DNA of 64,000 bases from Bubalus kerabau (lineage: Eukaryota; Chordata; Mammalia; Artiodactyla; Bovidae). The position numbers and the translations under genes are program-made. Positions 49,801 through 61,100 of the stretch are shown here, one piece after another. Under the pieces are notes generated by a model. That model saw only the letters and a program-made list of their open reading frames with translations. It was not told the DNA's origin and did no database searches. Numbering within the stretch: the first letter of the stretch is position 1; each line of letters starts with the position of its first letter. The DNA lies in the NCBI RefSeq assembly GCF_029407905.1, contig NC_073627.1, forward strand, positions 136,165,697 through 136,229,696, given 5' to 3'.

Positions 49801-52800
49801 TCAAGAGTCTTCTCCAACACCACAGTTCAAAAGCATCAATTCTTTGGCGCTCAGCCTTCTTCACAGCCCAACTCTCACATCCATACATGACCACAGGAAA
49901 AACCATAGCCTTGACTAGACGGACCTTTGTTGGCAAAGTAATGTCTCTGCTTTTGAAAATGCTATCTAGGTTGGTCATAACTTTCCTTCCAAGGAGTAAG
50001 CGTCTTTTAATTTCATGGCTGCAGTCACCATCTGCAGTGATTTTGGAGCCCCCAAAAATAAAGTCTGACACTGTTTCCACTGTTTCCCCATCTATTTCCC
50101 ATGAAGTGGTGGGACCGGATGCCATGATCTTCGTTTTCTGAAAAATGTTGAGCTTTAAGCCAACTTTTTCACTCTCCACTTTCACTTTCATCACTTTTTA
50201 GTTCCTCTTCACTTTCTGCCATAAGGGTGGTGTCATCTGCATATCTGAGGTTATTGATATTTCTCCCGGCAATCTTGATTCCAGCTTGTGTTTCTTCCAG
50301 TCCAGCGTTTCTCATGATGTACTCTGCATATAAGTTAAATAAACAGGGTGACAATATACAGCCTTGACGAACTCCTTTTCCTATTTGGAACCAGTCTGTT
50401 GTTCCATGTCCAGTTCTAACTGTTGCTTCCTGACCTGCATACAAATTTCTCAAGAGGCAGATCAGGTGGTCTGGTATTCCCATCTCTTTCAGAATTTTCC
50501 ACAGTTTATTGTGATCCACACAGTCAAAGGCTTTGGCATAGTCAATGAAGCAGAAATAGATGTTTTTCTGGAACTCTCTTGCTTTTTCCATGATCCAGCG
50601 GATGTTGGCAATTTGATCTCTGGTTCCTCTGCCTTTTCTAAAACCAGCTTGAACATCTGGAAGTTCACGGTTCACGTATTGCTGAAGCCTGGCTTGGAGA
50701 ATTTTGAGCATTACTTTACTAGCATGTGAGATGAGTGCAATTGTGCGGTAGTTTGAGCATTCTTTGGCATTGCCTTTCTTTGGGATTGGAATGAAAACTG
50801 ACCTTTTCCAGTCCTGTGGCCACTGCTGAGTTTTCCAAATTTGCTGGCATATTGAGTGCAGCACTTTCACAGCATCATCTTTCAGGATTTGGAATAGGTC
50901 AACTGGAATTCCATCACCTCCACTAGCTTTGTTCATAGTGATGCTTTCTAAGGCCCACTTGACTTCACATTCCAGGATGTCTGGCTCTAGGTCAGTGATC
51001 ACACCATCGTGATTATCTGGGTCATGAAGATCTTTTTTGTACAGTTCTTCTGTGTATTCTTGCCATCTCTTCTTAATATCTTCTGCTTCTGCCAGGTGAG
51101 GTAGAGGATGTGAAATACCTTCCTACCCTATCCCCCACCAATACTGTTTATTTTTCATTACATAGAAACACATATTCTTTGTAGAATCATCAGAAATACA
51201 TAAAAAGAAAAAAATATATATAAGCCACCCCAGATCTCACAATTTAAGGCTCATCACTGGTGGAGATTCTTCCATATATCTGGGTATTTTTTTTATATAA
51301 TTGAAAAAAATTTTTTTGGCCATGCCACATGGGATCTTAGTTCCCCGACCAGGGATTGAACCCACGCTCCCTGCATTGGGGGCACTGAGTCTTAACCACT
51401 GGACCACCAGGGAAGACCCCTTCTATATATCTTACTCAAACATAACAGACTACACGGAGGTATTGTTACTAAAGATGTCACAACAGCCCACCCAGGGGGG
51501 CTTCAAGGGTGGCCAGAGAAAAGACTCAGCGAGGAAAAATGTCTGTGGCTTGATATTGGGAGGGTGGCCTGACTTTGCCTTCTTTGATCCCAGAGTGTTG
51601 ACAGCCCCAGGGACTGGTACCGAAGAATGTTCAAGCAGATCCACTGCAAAATGCCGGGTGAGACCCCCTTCTGGGGCCCTCTCTCTGCCTGAGTGGGCTT
51701 GGGAGCGAGAGGCAGACAAGGGGACTTACCTGTCCGGAAAGTGTCTCCACTCACCCCAGGCTCTGTCGTAAGTGATCGCTAAAACAGGCCAAAGGAGGGA
51801 ACCGCCAATCTCCTCCCTGTATGGGGAACAGTGACCAGACGCTGTCCCCAGTGAGGGTCTGGGAAGCCGTGCAGTCACACATTCGTTCAGTCAGTCCCTT
51901 AACTGTGTGTTCAGCACTTGCTGTTTGCTGACTACTCTTCTAGGTGCTAAAGACAAAACAGGGAACAAACAAAGGTTGTTCCTGCCTTAGCGAAGCTTGA
52001 GACAGAAGGCGTCACAGAGTAAACACACAGACATTTAATATGGCAGATGGTGGTAAGGGCTAGGGAGAAAAGGTCGGGAGAGTGCCCAGGGTAGGAAGGC
52101 TGCCACTTCACGCGGGCTGGTCAGGAAAGTCCCCTGAGAAGTGGCTTCTGAGCTGAGAGCTAAGGTTGTGAAGGAGTTGTCCCTGCAGGGCTAGGGGAGG
52201 AGTGTTGCTGCATGGGGAGCCTGGGGAACCCTGAGGCAGAGCAGGCCAGATTTGTTCTGGGGCCACAGAGAGGGGCTGGACTGCAGTGAGAGGGGCACGT
52301 GGTGGAGATGGAACCCAAAGATGGTGGGGTCAGGTCACCCAGGGCCTTGGGCTTTTACTCTATTAGAACTGAGGAGCCCCCGGGAGGCTTTGAGCTGAAG
52401 AGTGAGTGACAGGCTCTGACAGGTGGTGGCTGAAGTGACTCCCTCTGGCTGCTAGGTGGGGAAGAGATGGGGCCGGGTGGAGGCAAGGGACCAGTCAGGA
52501 GGTCTGTCCAGAATCCAGGCTAAAGACGACTGTCTCAGATCAGGGCAGTAGCAGCGGGCCTGATGGAATTCTGGAGACAGAATCATGGTAATTTGATGAT
52601 GGATTGGATGTGGCATGAAAGAGACCAGTCAGGGATGACTTTAAACCTGAGTGAGTCCATGAAGTTGCCCTTTATAAATGTATATACACACAGGAAACGC
52701 TGGGAGGGGTTGTGTGTGTGCAAATCTAAGGGACATTCAGTTTTAGATACGGTTCATAAAAGTGGCAGTTGATGTTTGACTCTTTAGTGATCCCATGGAC

Positions 52801-55800
52801 TGCAGCCCACCAGGCTCGTCTGTCCATGGGGTTTTCTCAGGCAAGAATGCTGGAGTGGGTTGCCATTTCCTTCTCCAGGGGTGCTTCCCTACCAAGTGAT
52901 CAAACCTGCATCTTTGGCATTGAAGGCAGATTCTTTACCACTGAGCCACTGGGCAGTTGATAAACAGGTCTGTAGTTTCTAGGGTGAGGCTTAAGCTGTA
53001 GATGAAAATACCAAGCACCCACTCAAAGAGATTTTTGGTGTAAAGGTCCCCCAAGTAGCTCTGATGTACAGCTAAGGTTAGGAGTCCCTGAATAGACAGT
53101 ATTTTTTAAGGTAGAAGACTGGACCAGATCACCCAGGGAGATGGAGAAACAGAGGCCCAGGGACTGAGCCCTGAAGTACTTGCTTGGAGAGATGGGCAGG
53201 AATCAACTAGGCTGCCTGGGAAGGGGCAGCTTGGGAGGCAGGAGGAAAACCAGAATAGTCTCCCTGAAGCCAGGTGACAAGAAATTTCTAAAGGAGGAAG
53301 TGAACCTGTGTGACCGATGCTGCTGCTGATCAAGTGGGACTGACCATTTGATCTGGTAACATGGAGGTCACTGGAGTTCTTGACGAGGGTGGCTCAGGCT
53401 GAAAGCCTGCTTATCAGGAAGTGGAATTGAAGACACTGAGTTTCTTATGGCCAGCATGCATGCAACCCTATGAACTGTAGCCTGCCAGGCTCCTCTGTTC
53501 ATGGGATTCTCCAGGCAAGAATACTGGACTGGGTTGCCCTGCCCTACTCCAGGGGATCTTCCCAACCCAGAAATTGAACCTGTGTCTCTTATGTCTCCTG
53601 CACTGGCAGGTGGGTTCTTTACCACTAGCGCCACCTGGGAAGCCCCTTATGGCCAGTAGTTGGCTGCAAACCCAAGAACTGGAGGAAGGTGTGGGATCCA
53701 GAGAGGGGGGTTGTGGTTTGCGTTTAAGGTCAGGGCTGTGGTTATGTGTTCGTGTTCCGAGGAAATCAAGAGGATTGGCTGGTCAGGTCAGTAGCTCTTC
53801 CTTGGAGGCCCCAGAAAGTCCTGAGCACCTTGAAGAGTGGGTCTGGGCAAAGGGGGAAGATTTAGAAGAGGGTGCAGAAAGGGCAAGAGGGTGAAGGGGA
53901 AGTGGAATTCTCCAAATTGACCTGGCAAGGGCAGGTCTCCAAAGGTCAGGGAGAGGGTGTGTGTGGGAATGTAGGGAGGGAGGGGCAGGAGGGTTTGAGC
54001 AAGGCCACTGCCCTCTTGGCTCGCTCAGGTCCTAAGGCAGCCAGAGGCATTTCAAACCCTCCTGAGAACTGCCCTCCTAATTCCTTCCCTCCCTCGAGAC
54101 ATTTTTTAGGCTCTGACTCAGCCCCTGGGCCCCTGCTCTAGGCAGGAGGGACTGGAAGCCTCTGGGGCTGCCTCCCAGGGCTCCCCATCCTTGTCCTCGC
54201 TTGCTGCCCCCACCCTGACTGAGTCCTTTCTGCTACCCTAGACCTACAGCTGGACTGGACCTTCGAGGAGGCACCCAAAGGTGAAGGCAGGGGTGGGGGG
54301 GGTGGTATGCCCCAGCCTGGTGCCTACATTTACCCCTCCCTGCAGCCACGCCTGGCTTTGGGGCTCCCCAGTTGGTTCAGCTCAACTTGTGAAGTTTGTA
54401 CAGCCCATTTCTGTGAGCTCCAAATCCCCTGGTCCATGGTATTAATAATTCAGAGCCTCTGAGTCACTGTCCAGCAAATGCCTAGCCCTGGCTCTGCTTT
54501 CTCTGGGCCTCTCTTTTCTCATGTGTAAAACGGAAACACCCCAGAGATGTTTCAAAGCTTTGGTAAAAAGTGTAAAGCTCTTGGGACCCAGCCCATAGTT
54601 ACTGGTCCAGAGCATCACCCCTGTTCCCACCAGCCACCCAGGAGCGTGGGTAGGGGTGGGCCAGAACCTTCCATGGTCACCCAGGTGCCCTCAACCCCAG
54701 CTTTCACCTTCCATCGCCCGTTTATTTTCTCTCACTTTCAGTGGATTCTTCCTGTGCCACCTCTTCAGACTCAAGGCATCCAGGGCCCCAGCAAAGACCA
54801 CCTGCCAGGCCAAATCAGATGTCGCCTCTGAGCGGGTAAGCCATCAAGGGGAGGGCCCCAGAGCTTCAGAGGGGTGCTGGCCTCCTTGAGGGGACTGGCA
54901 CCCCCTGGTGGCCACAGCTGGCACAGTCTCGCACCAGGCCAGCAGGCTCCTGCCCATGGCTTTGCCCCTTCTCACTCAGCGTTCCCACTGCTTGAGATCC
55001 TCCATGCCACCAGAGCCAAAGGGGGATGACCTGACTGCTATTTGTGGCCAGGATCACCTGGAATGCCTCTGTATTTGGCAGCAGGAATTCATCACCCCAA
55101 AGGTCCACGCCTCATTTGGGGTGGAGAGCGGGGTAGCCTGTGGCTAGGCGTGGACCTGCAGCCATCCATTCTGAAGCCTGCGAGAAAACAAGGGGCATAG
55201 AGGATCACAGGCTTTGTCCCAGATGCCACTGAGAGAGGAACCCTGCAGACAGGTCAAGGACGCAGTGAATCTTTTCTAAGCAAACCACATAGGCTCAGCC
55301 CGAGCTGCAGGGGCTCAGCCCAACCTCAGGAATCAGGAGGCTCTCTGTCACAGTGTCACTAATGAGTTTCTGATTCCTTTCTGGGAACAGAGTGACCTCA
55401 TTAGCCTGGCTTTAACTGGGCTGTGGCTCTTGGCATCATCAATAAGGTAGAGACTAAGATTTGGTCAAGATTTGGACCCAGATTTCTGGATTCTTGCCTG
55501 GAAAATTCCATGGACAGAGGAGCCTGGCGGGCTACAGTCCATGGGGTTGCAAAAATTTGGACACAACTGAGCACGCACGTGCACCTCTGGATTCAAACCA
55601 GTGTGCTGCACTAGCCATGTGACCTTGACCAAGGTAACCAGTCTAAGCTTCTCTAGCTCCATCTGTTAAATGGGAATCAGAGGGTGGCATGAAGATCAAA
55701 GTACACTGCAAGTCTCCACAAACATGATTATCATACAAGCTTGATTATGACTAGTTGTTGTTGGTGTTCAGTTGCTCAGTTATGTCCGACTCTTTGTGAT

Positions 55801-58104
55801 CCCATGGACTGCAGCATGCCAGGCTCCTCTGTCCTCCACAATCTCCTGGAGTTTGCTCAAATTCATGTCCATTGAGTCAGTGATGCTGTCTAACCATCTC
55901 ATCCTCCGTTGTCCCCTTCTCCTACCTTCAATCTTTCCTAACATCAGGGTCTTTTCCAATGAGTCAGTTCTTCCCATCAGGTGGCCAAAGGATTGGAGCT
56001 GCAGCTTCAGCATCAGTCCTTCCAATTATGACTACAGCTTCCTTAAATTAGGAACAATGTATTCCATTCTCATATCACTGTTGTTAGTGATGTTCTTCCT
56101 AGAGTAGAGTCATAGTAACAGCCGACAAATCCTGCCCCTCCCCTCAGACATTCCATCACTTGATAAGCTTGGTACAGTGGTTCCACTTGGTGGAAATATT
56201 CAAACTCAGCAGAAACTGGAAGATTTCAACCAGCCAAGAAGGGAGTCCTGGAAGGACACTCAGGTAACGGTGACAGATGACATCGATGATCTAGCACCTC
56301 AGGGAACTGAGACTTGTGGAGCAGAAGTAACTTGTTCAGAGCTCCTGGGTCAGGCCTGCAGGCTCTTTCCCCTGACCTGGGTTTTCTGGGAACTAAGATG
56401 TAGTCTCACACCCTTGGGTATGGGTGCAAGACCACTTGGTCATGGTGACCAACTTCATCGAAGCTGCACAGACATACATACCCACAGTCATGGGACCAGA
56501 CAGAATCCAAATGCAGGATATTTCACCAAGGCCAGCAGGAAAGGGACTGGCCACTTCTGGAGCAGATGTGTATGTGTTAGCCCCTGTCTTGGGTGTCTCA
56601 GGTATGTTCCCTCACCTAAGATTCCCCACACCCTTATAAAGGTGGGAGTCATTCTCATAGGTGTTGAATCAGAGGCTCTGAGACCAAAGGAGACACAGCT
56701 AAGTGGTGGGACTGGAATTTGAATTCAGAGCTAATAACATTTTACTATTTAACACTGCTTCCACCCAGAGCAGGTGGGCAGGGGGTGCAGCTCCCTCTCC
56801 AGGACTGTGTGCTCACACCTGCCTCTGTTTCCCTAAAACGAAACTGAAAGATGTCTTTCCCTTTCTTTAGAAGAAGCTGGGATGTCTCTGAAGAGTCTCT
56901 TAGAAGCACCTTCAGTTGCAGTCCTGGAGCACCCTCCTCCCTGCACCAGACCTCAAAGCAGGTAGCTTGCCCAGCATCCCCTCTCCCTGCCCAGCACTTC
57001 TCCCATCACCATGCTCTCTGGTCAGGCTCTCCGCTGCAGTAGTCGTATAGTCTGTATAGTCCATGGGGTTGCAAAGAGTCGGACACAACTGAGCGACTTT
57101 TGCTTTCTGCTGCAAGCACAGGTAAAGCTGTTCTTCATCTTGGAGCCTGTGCAGCCAGAAGATCCTGGAATTCTGGGGAGGGTGCTGATGGGCACGGAAG
57201 TGCACAGTGGCTGAAAGCCTGCTTTTCGAGCCTGGCCAGTGTCCCAGTACCCCTCTCTTCAACCTGATGCCTACTCCCTGCCATGCAGGTGCTCAGACGC
57301 CAAGAGAAAGCGGACAATGTCTGGACGGAAGAATCCTGGAACCAGTTTCTGCAAGAACTAGAGACTGGGCAGAAGGTGTGTGGGCCTGGTTCTCTGCAAA
57401 AAGATGTACCCTCGAATTGTGCATTAGGGGAGCAATTTCACCCCCTCTGACTCACTCTTCCCACTCTTAGCCCAAGAAACCACTGGTAGACGACCCTGTT
57501 GAGAAGCCCTCCCAGCCCATTGAGGTGCGTACTATGGGCAGGTGGGTGGGAGTGGACACAATATGTTGGGGGACCAGTGAGGGATTTTCTGGGTGGTCAA
57601 GGTCCCCATGACCATGGGCCAAGGCCATGGACTCAAAACTCTGACCCTCTCCAGTCCCATACGGTTTAACTCTGTACCCCCAGCATCCAGGACAGTGCCT
57701 GGCATACAGTGTGTGAAAGTGTTAGTTGTTCAGTCATGTCCGACTCTTTGCAACCCCATGGACTGTCGTCCACCAGGTTTCTCCGTCCATGAAATTCTCC
57801 AGGCAAGAATACTGGAGTTGGGTAGCCATTCCCATCTCCAGGGAATCTTCCCAACCTAGGGATCGAACCCAGGTCTCCTGCAGTGCAGGCAGATTCTTTA
57901 CCATCTGACTCACCAGGGAAGCCTCTGGCATACAGCAGGTGCTCAGTAAACATGTGTTCAAAATTGTGTGTTCATCACAGCCGGCTGAGAAGAGACTGAT
58001 CAGGGTGGACTGGAATTGTCAGGAAGTATTCTTGGAAGATGGAGCTTGGAGGCCAGGCAAAGAGAGGGGGTGCCCAGGATGGGGGTGACACAGGCAGAGG
58101 CTGG

Positions 58105-58136
<32 letters not shown>

Positions 58137-61100
58137 AACACTCATCAGCTGGACTGGCTGTGGGAGGGAGGGTGGGGTTGGATAGAGTGAAGCCAGGCTG
58201 TAGAGGGCCATAAAAGACTTGACAGGAGAGGAAGTAGGGAGCCTGGTCCTGAAACACATCAGGAAATACTGAAGTGTTACCCTGGGAGTAAGGGATGGGT
58301 GAGCTGGGTCAGCAAGGAGGGCCCTCCTGACACCCCAAGACACACCTCCTGGCAGGCCCAGAGGTAGTCAGCCTGGCCTGGCCCCGCCCCCTGAGCCTGC
58401 CTTTTACCCCAGCGCCTCGAGCTTTGACATGTTGCCATTGGGCTTCTCACACCTGATTTTCGCCCAGCCCAGCGCCCCCCACGGTATACTCCCCGCCCCC
58501 AACCTTGCCCCTGGCCCAAGTCTCTCCGCACAACCCGCCCCCAGGTCCTGCTGGAGAGAGAGCTGGCCAAGCTGAGCGCCGAGCTGGACAAGGACCTGCG
58601 GGCAATAGAGACTGGGCAGCCGTCCCCCAAGGTACCGGCCCCCCGGGGCCCTCCTGGTGGGCGCAGGAACGCCGAGCCGCGCAGGCATGGCTTTGGTGGG
58701 AGGGGCAGGCCGACGAGAGGCATCGCCTCCAGCTGCACTCGCGACCTTGGGCGACTCCATCCAAGTCTCCTCCCTAAAGTGCGGGGCGATCACTGTTCCT
58801 AGCGACCCCTAAGAGCCCTCCCTGGGCCGACTCCACGTCAGCTTGCCCTCTGGAGCTGGAGGGGTCCATCGCCCCCGGGACCTCAGCCCCGGGGCCCCAT
58901 GTCCCGGCCTTCCCTCCTCCTTCCACACCCGCCGTCCCTCCCCCTGCTCCTCGCTCCTCCCGCTCCCGGCCCGCCGCCCCGCGTCCCTCCCGCCCCTCCT
59001 CTCCCGCTCCCCCTCCCGCTCCCTTCCCGGCCGCAAACTTTTCCGGAGGCGGCGTCCCGGGCCTTGACCGCGCCCGTCTCCCGCACAGAAGGCGCCCCGA
59101 CGCTCCCAGGAGCCGCGGCCCCCAGCGCGGTGAGTGGCGGTGGAGACGTGGCGCGGGGAGGGGTGGCGAGCCCCGGACGCCGACGGCGGGAGGAGGGGCG
59201 GGAGCGCGGAGAGGGGCCGGCGGGGACCCGATCGCCGCTCGTTGGCCGGGGTGGGGGGCCGTCCCTGGTCCTCCGAGGGAAGCTGGTTCCCCGGCCCGGG
59301 ACTCGGGTCGCAGCAGCGAAGGGATCCCGCTCTCGCTCCCGCCTCCCCACCCCCCCCACCCCCACCCCCACCCCCCGGGCCGCACCCTTTCCCGGCCTTG
59401 ACCACTCGGGAAGTAGGACATCCTGCTGAGGGCCCGGGACCTGGGAGACGCCTCCAGAGAAGGAGGGGTGGGGTAGGGAAGATGGGGGGAGGGAGTGGTG
59501 AGGGTGGGGGGCATTCGGGCGGGCAGTGGGGAGCGGGGTCGGGGGTGAAGCTCCAGACAGGTGGCTCATTCCTGCGTCGTCCCTGCGCAGCCCGGCCTCC
59601 GCCTGGAGCTCCAGCTCCCCGAATGCACTTTACCCGAGTTCCTCCCTGAGCCCCCACAGGATGGCGGATGGAGGAAGCCCCTTCCTAGGTCGGAGGGACT
59701 TTGTCTACCCTTCCTCAACTCGAGGTGAGAACCAGATCCTGCTCTTGTTCTCACCCAGACGGCCCCCTCTGCCAGCACCACTGCTCCAGATAAGGTGGTA
59801 CCCCTGCAGAGGTGGCAGGAAGGTCACGGACCCCCCCCCGTTCCTGTCCTGGGCAGGGAGGGGGGAACAGAGCCCCATCCCAGCCCTGCCCCCCAAGACA
59901 TGGCCTTCCGAAGCTGAGGCAGTGCTTCTCCACAGACCCTAGTGCCTCTGATCCAGGGGGCAGTCCTGCCAGGAAGGAAGAGAAGAAGGTAAGGGGGGGT
60001 GGGACCATCAGGGTCAGGGTGCAAGGAGGGCCTGGGGTGGGTCCCTGTGACTGCTCTTGCCTACTTGCGGGCTGAATGATTGAGATCACCTGCTCTGTCC
60101 TCTCCCCCTGCCCAGAGGAAGGCCGCCCGGCTCAAGTTTGACTTCCAGGCCCAGTCCCCTAAGTAAGTACCATTCTGCCTCTTGCCTTCCCTGTGGCAGT
60201 CCCTGGGAGGACAGGACTGCAATGTACCCCCCTAGAGGGTGAGGAGGGATTTCGGGGACACTGGGCAGAGTCTGGAGGACCCTGAGGACTTCAGATTGCT
60301 GAATGTCCTTGCTCTGGCCTTCAGGGAACTGACTCTGAAGAAGGGTGACATTGTCTACATCCACAAGGAGGTGGACAAGAACTGGCTGGAGGGAGAGCAC
60401 CATGGCCGCCTGGGCATCTTCCCCGCTAATTACGTGGAGGTGAGTGGGGGCGACAAGCAAGGGGCCCTGCCAGGAGGGTGGAAGGGTTTGCAGAGACTTA
60501 GAGAATGCAGACCCCCTTTAACCAGCCAGGGAACCTCTCCAGAACTGGCTGCTCCCTCACACCTGGCAAGTTTCCTAAGACTAAAACCGTGAGCTGGGGT
60601 AGGGGCCAAGTCTCAGTCTCATTCATGCCCTCCAGGAAATGTTTGTTAACGAAGGCCTAAAGGTGGAGCCCAGACCAGGGGGAAGAACAAAAAAACCCAG
60701 TTCCTGTACTGGAGGCCATCAGTCCTCTCAGCGTCCCCCACTTTCACCACTCAGAATCCACCTCTCAAAACCTACATCTCCAGCTGTCTTTTGGGAAGAA
60801 ATCTAATTGCAACTGACAAGAATATGAAGTCTGAGACGGTTCACCAGTCACATATACTTGTGTCATCTCCTTCTTGTGTATCACCTCCCTCAATCCCCCG
60901 ATCAACCTGGCAAAGTAGTAGATCACCCCCATTTTACAGATGCACTAAGGTTCAGAGCCAAGTTGTTAAGTAGAAAATCTAGAATCCGAATCCAGAGACA
61001 AGGTTCTGGGTTTGATAGATATGGGGCTATGAGTTATTGAGTATTTGCATCTTTTAAGGAATTTCAGATTATCTGATATATCAGCATAAAGTTGTTCATA

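Larger units (their letters stand above)
51658..54241 (+). other. SORBS3: SORBS3 intron with two antisense SINEs
   Basis: Intron of 2.6 kb. SINEs at 52762 and 53455 are listed separately. The remaining sequence is GC-moderate, without recognised exons. Confidence 0.6.
54836..56870 (+). other. SORBS3: SORBS3 intron with BovB/BovA fragments
   Basis: Intron of 2.0 kb. Insertions at 55494 and 55754 are listed separately. No exon is seen elsewhere. Acceptor TTCTTTAG at 56863-56870. Confidence 0.6.
58850..59460 (+). promoter_or_regulatory. SORBS3: Internal CpG-rich tract, candidate vinexin beta promoter
   Basis: GC- and CpG-rich tract inside SORBS3, ending about 200 bp upstream of the ATG at 59661 where vinexin beta is known to start. 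It overlaps the alpha exon at 59089-59129. It includes GC-box-like GGGGCGGG and C-rich runs and has no clear TATA box. Promoter function is inferred from composition and position. Confidence 0.6.

Noticed and set aside
58774..59657. Minus-strand open frames of 228-282 codons opposite SORBS3
   Set aside because: Low-complexity Gly/Arg/Pro translations in three overlapping frames inside the CpG-rich tract. They are shadows of base composition.
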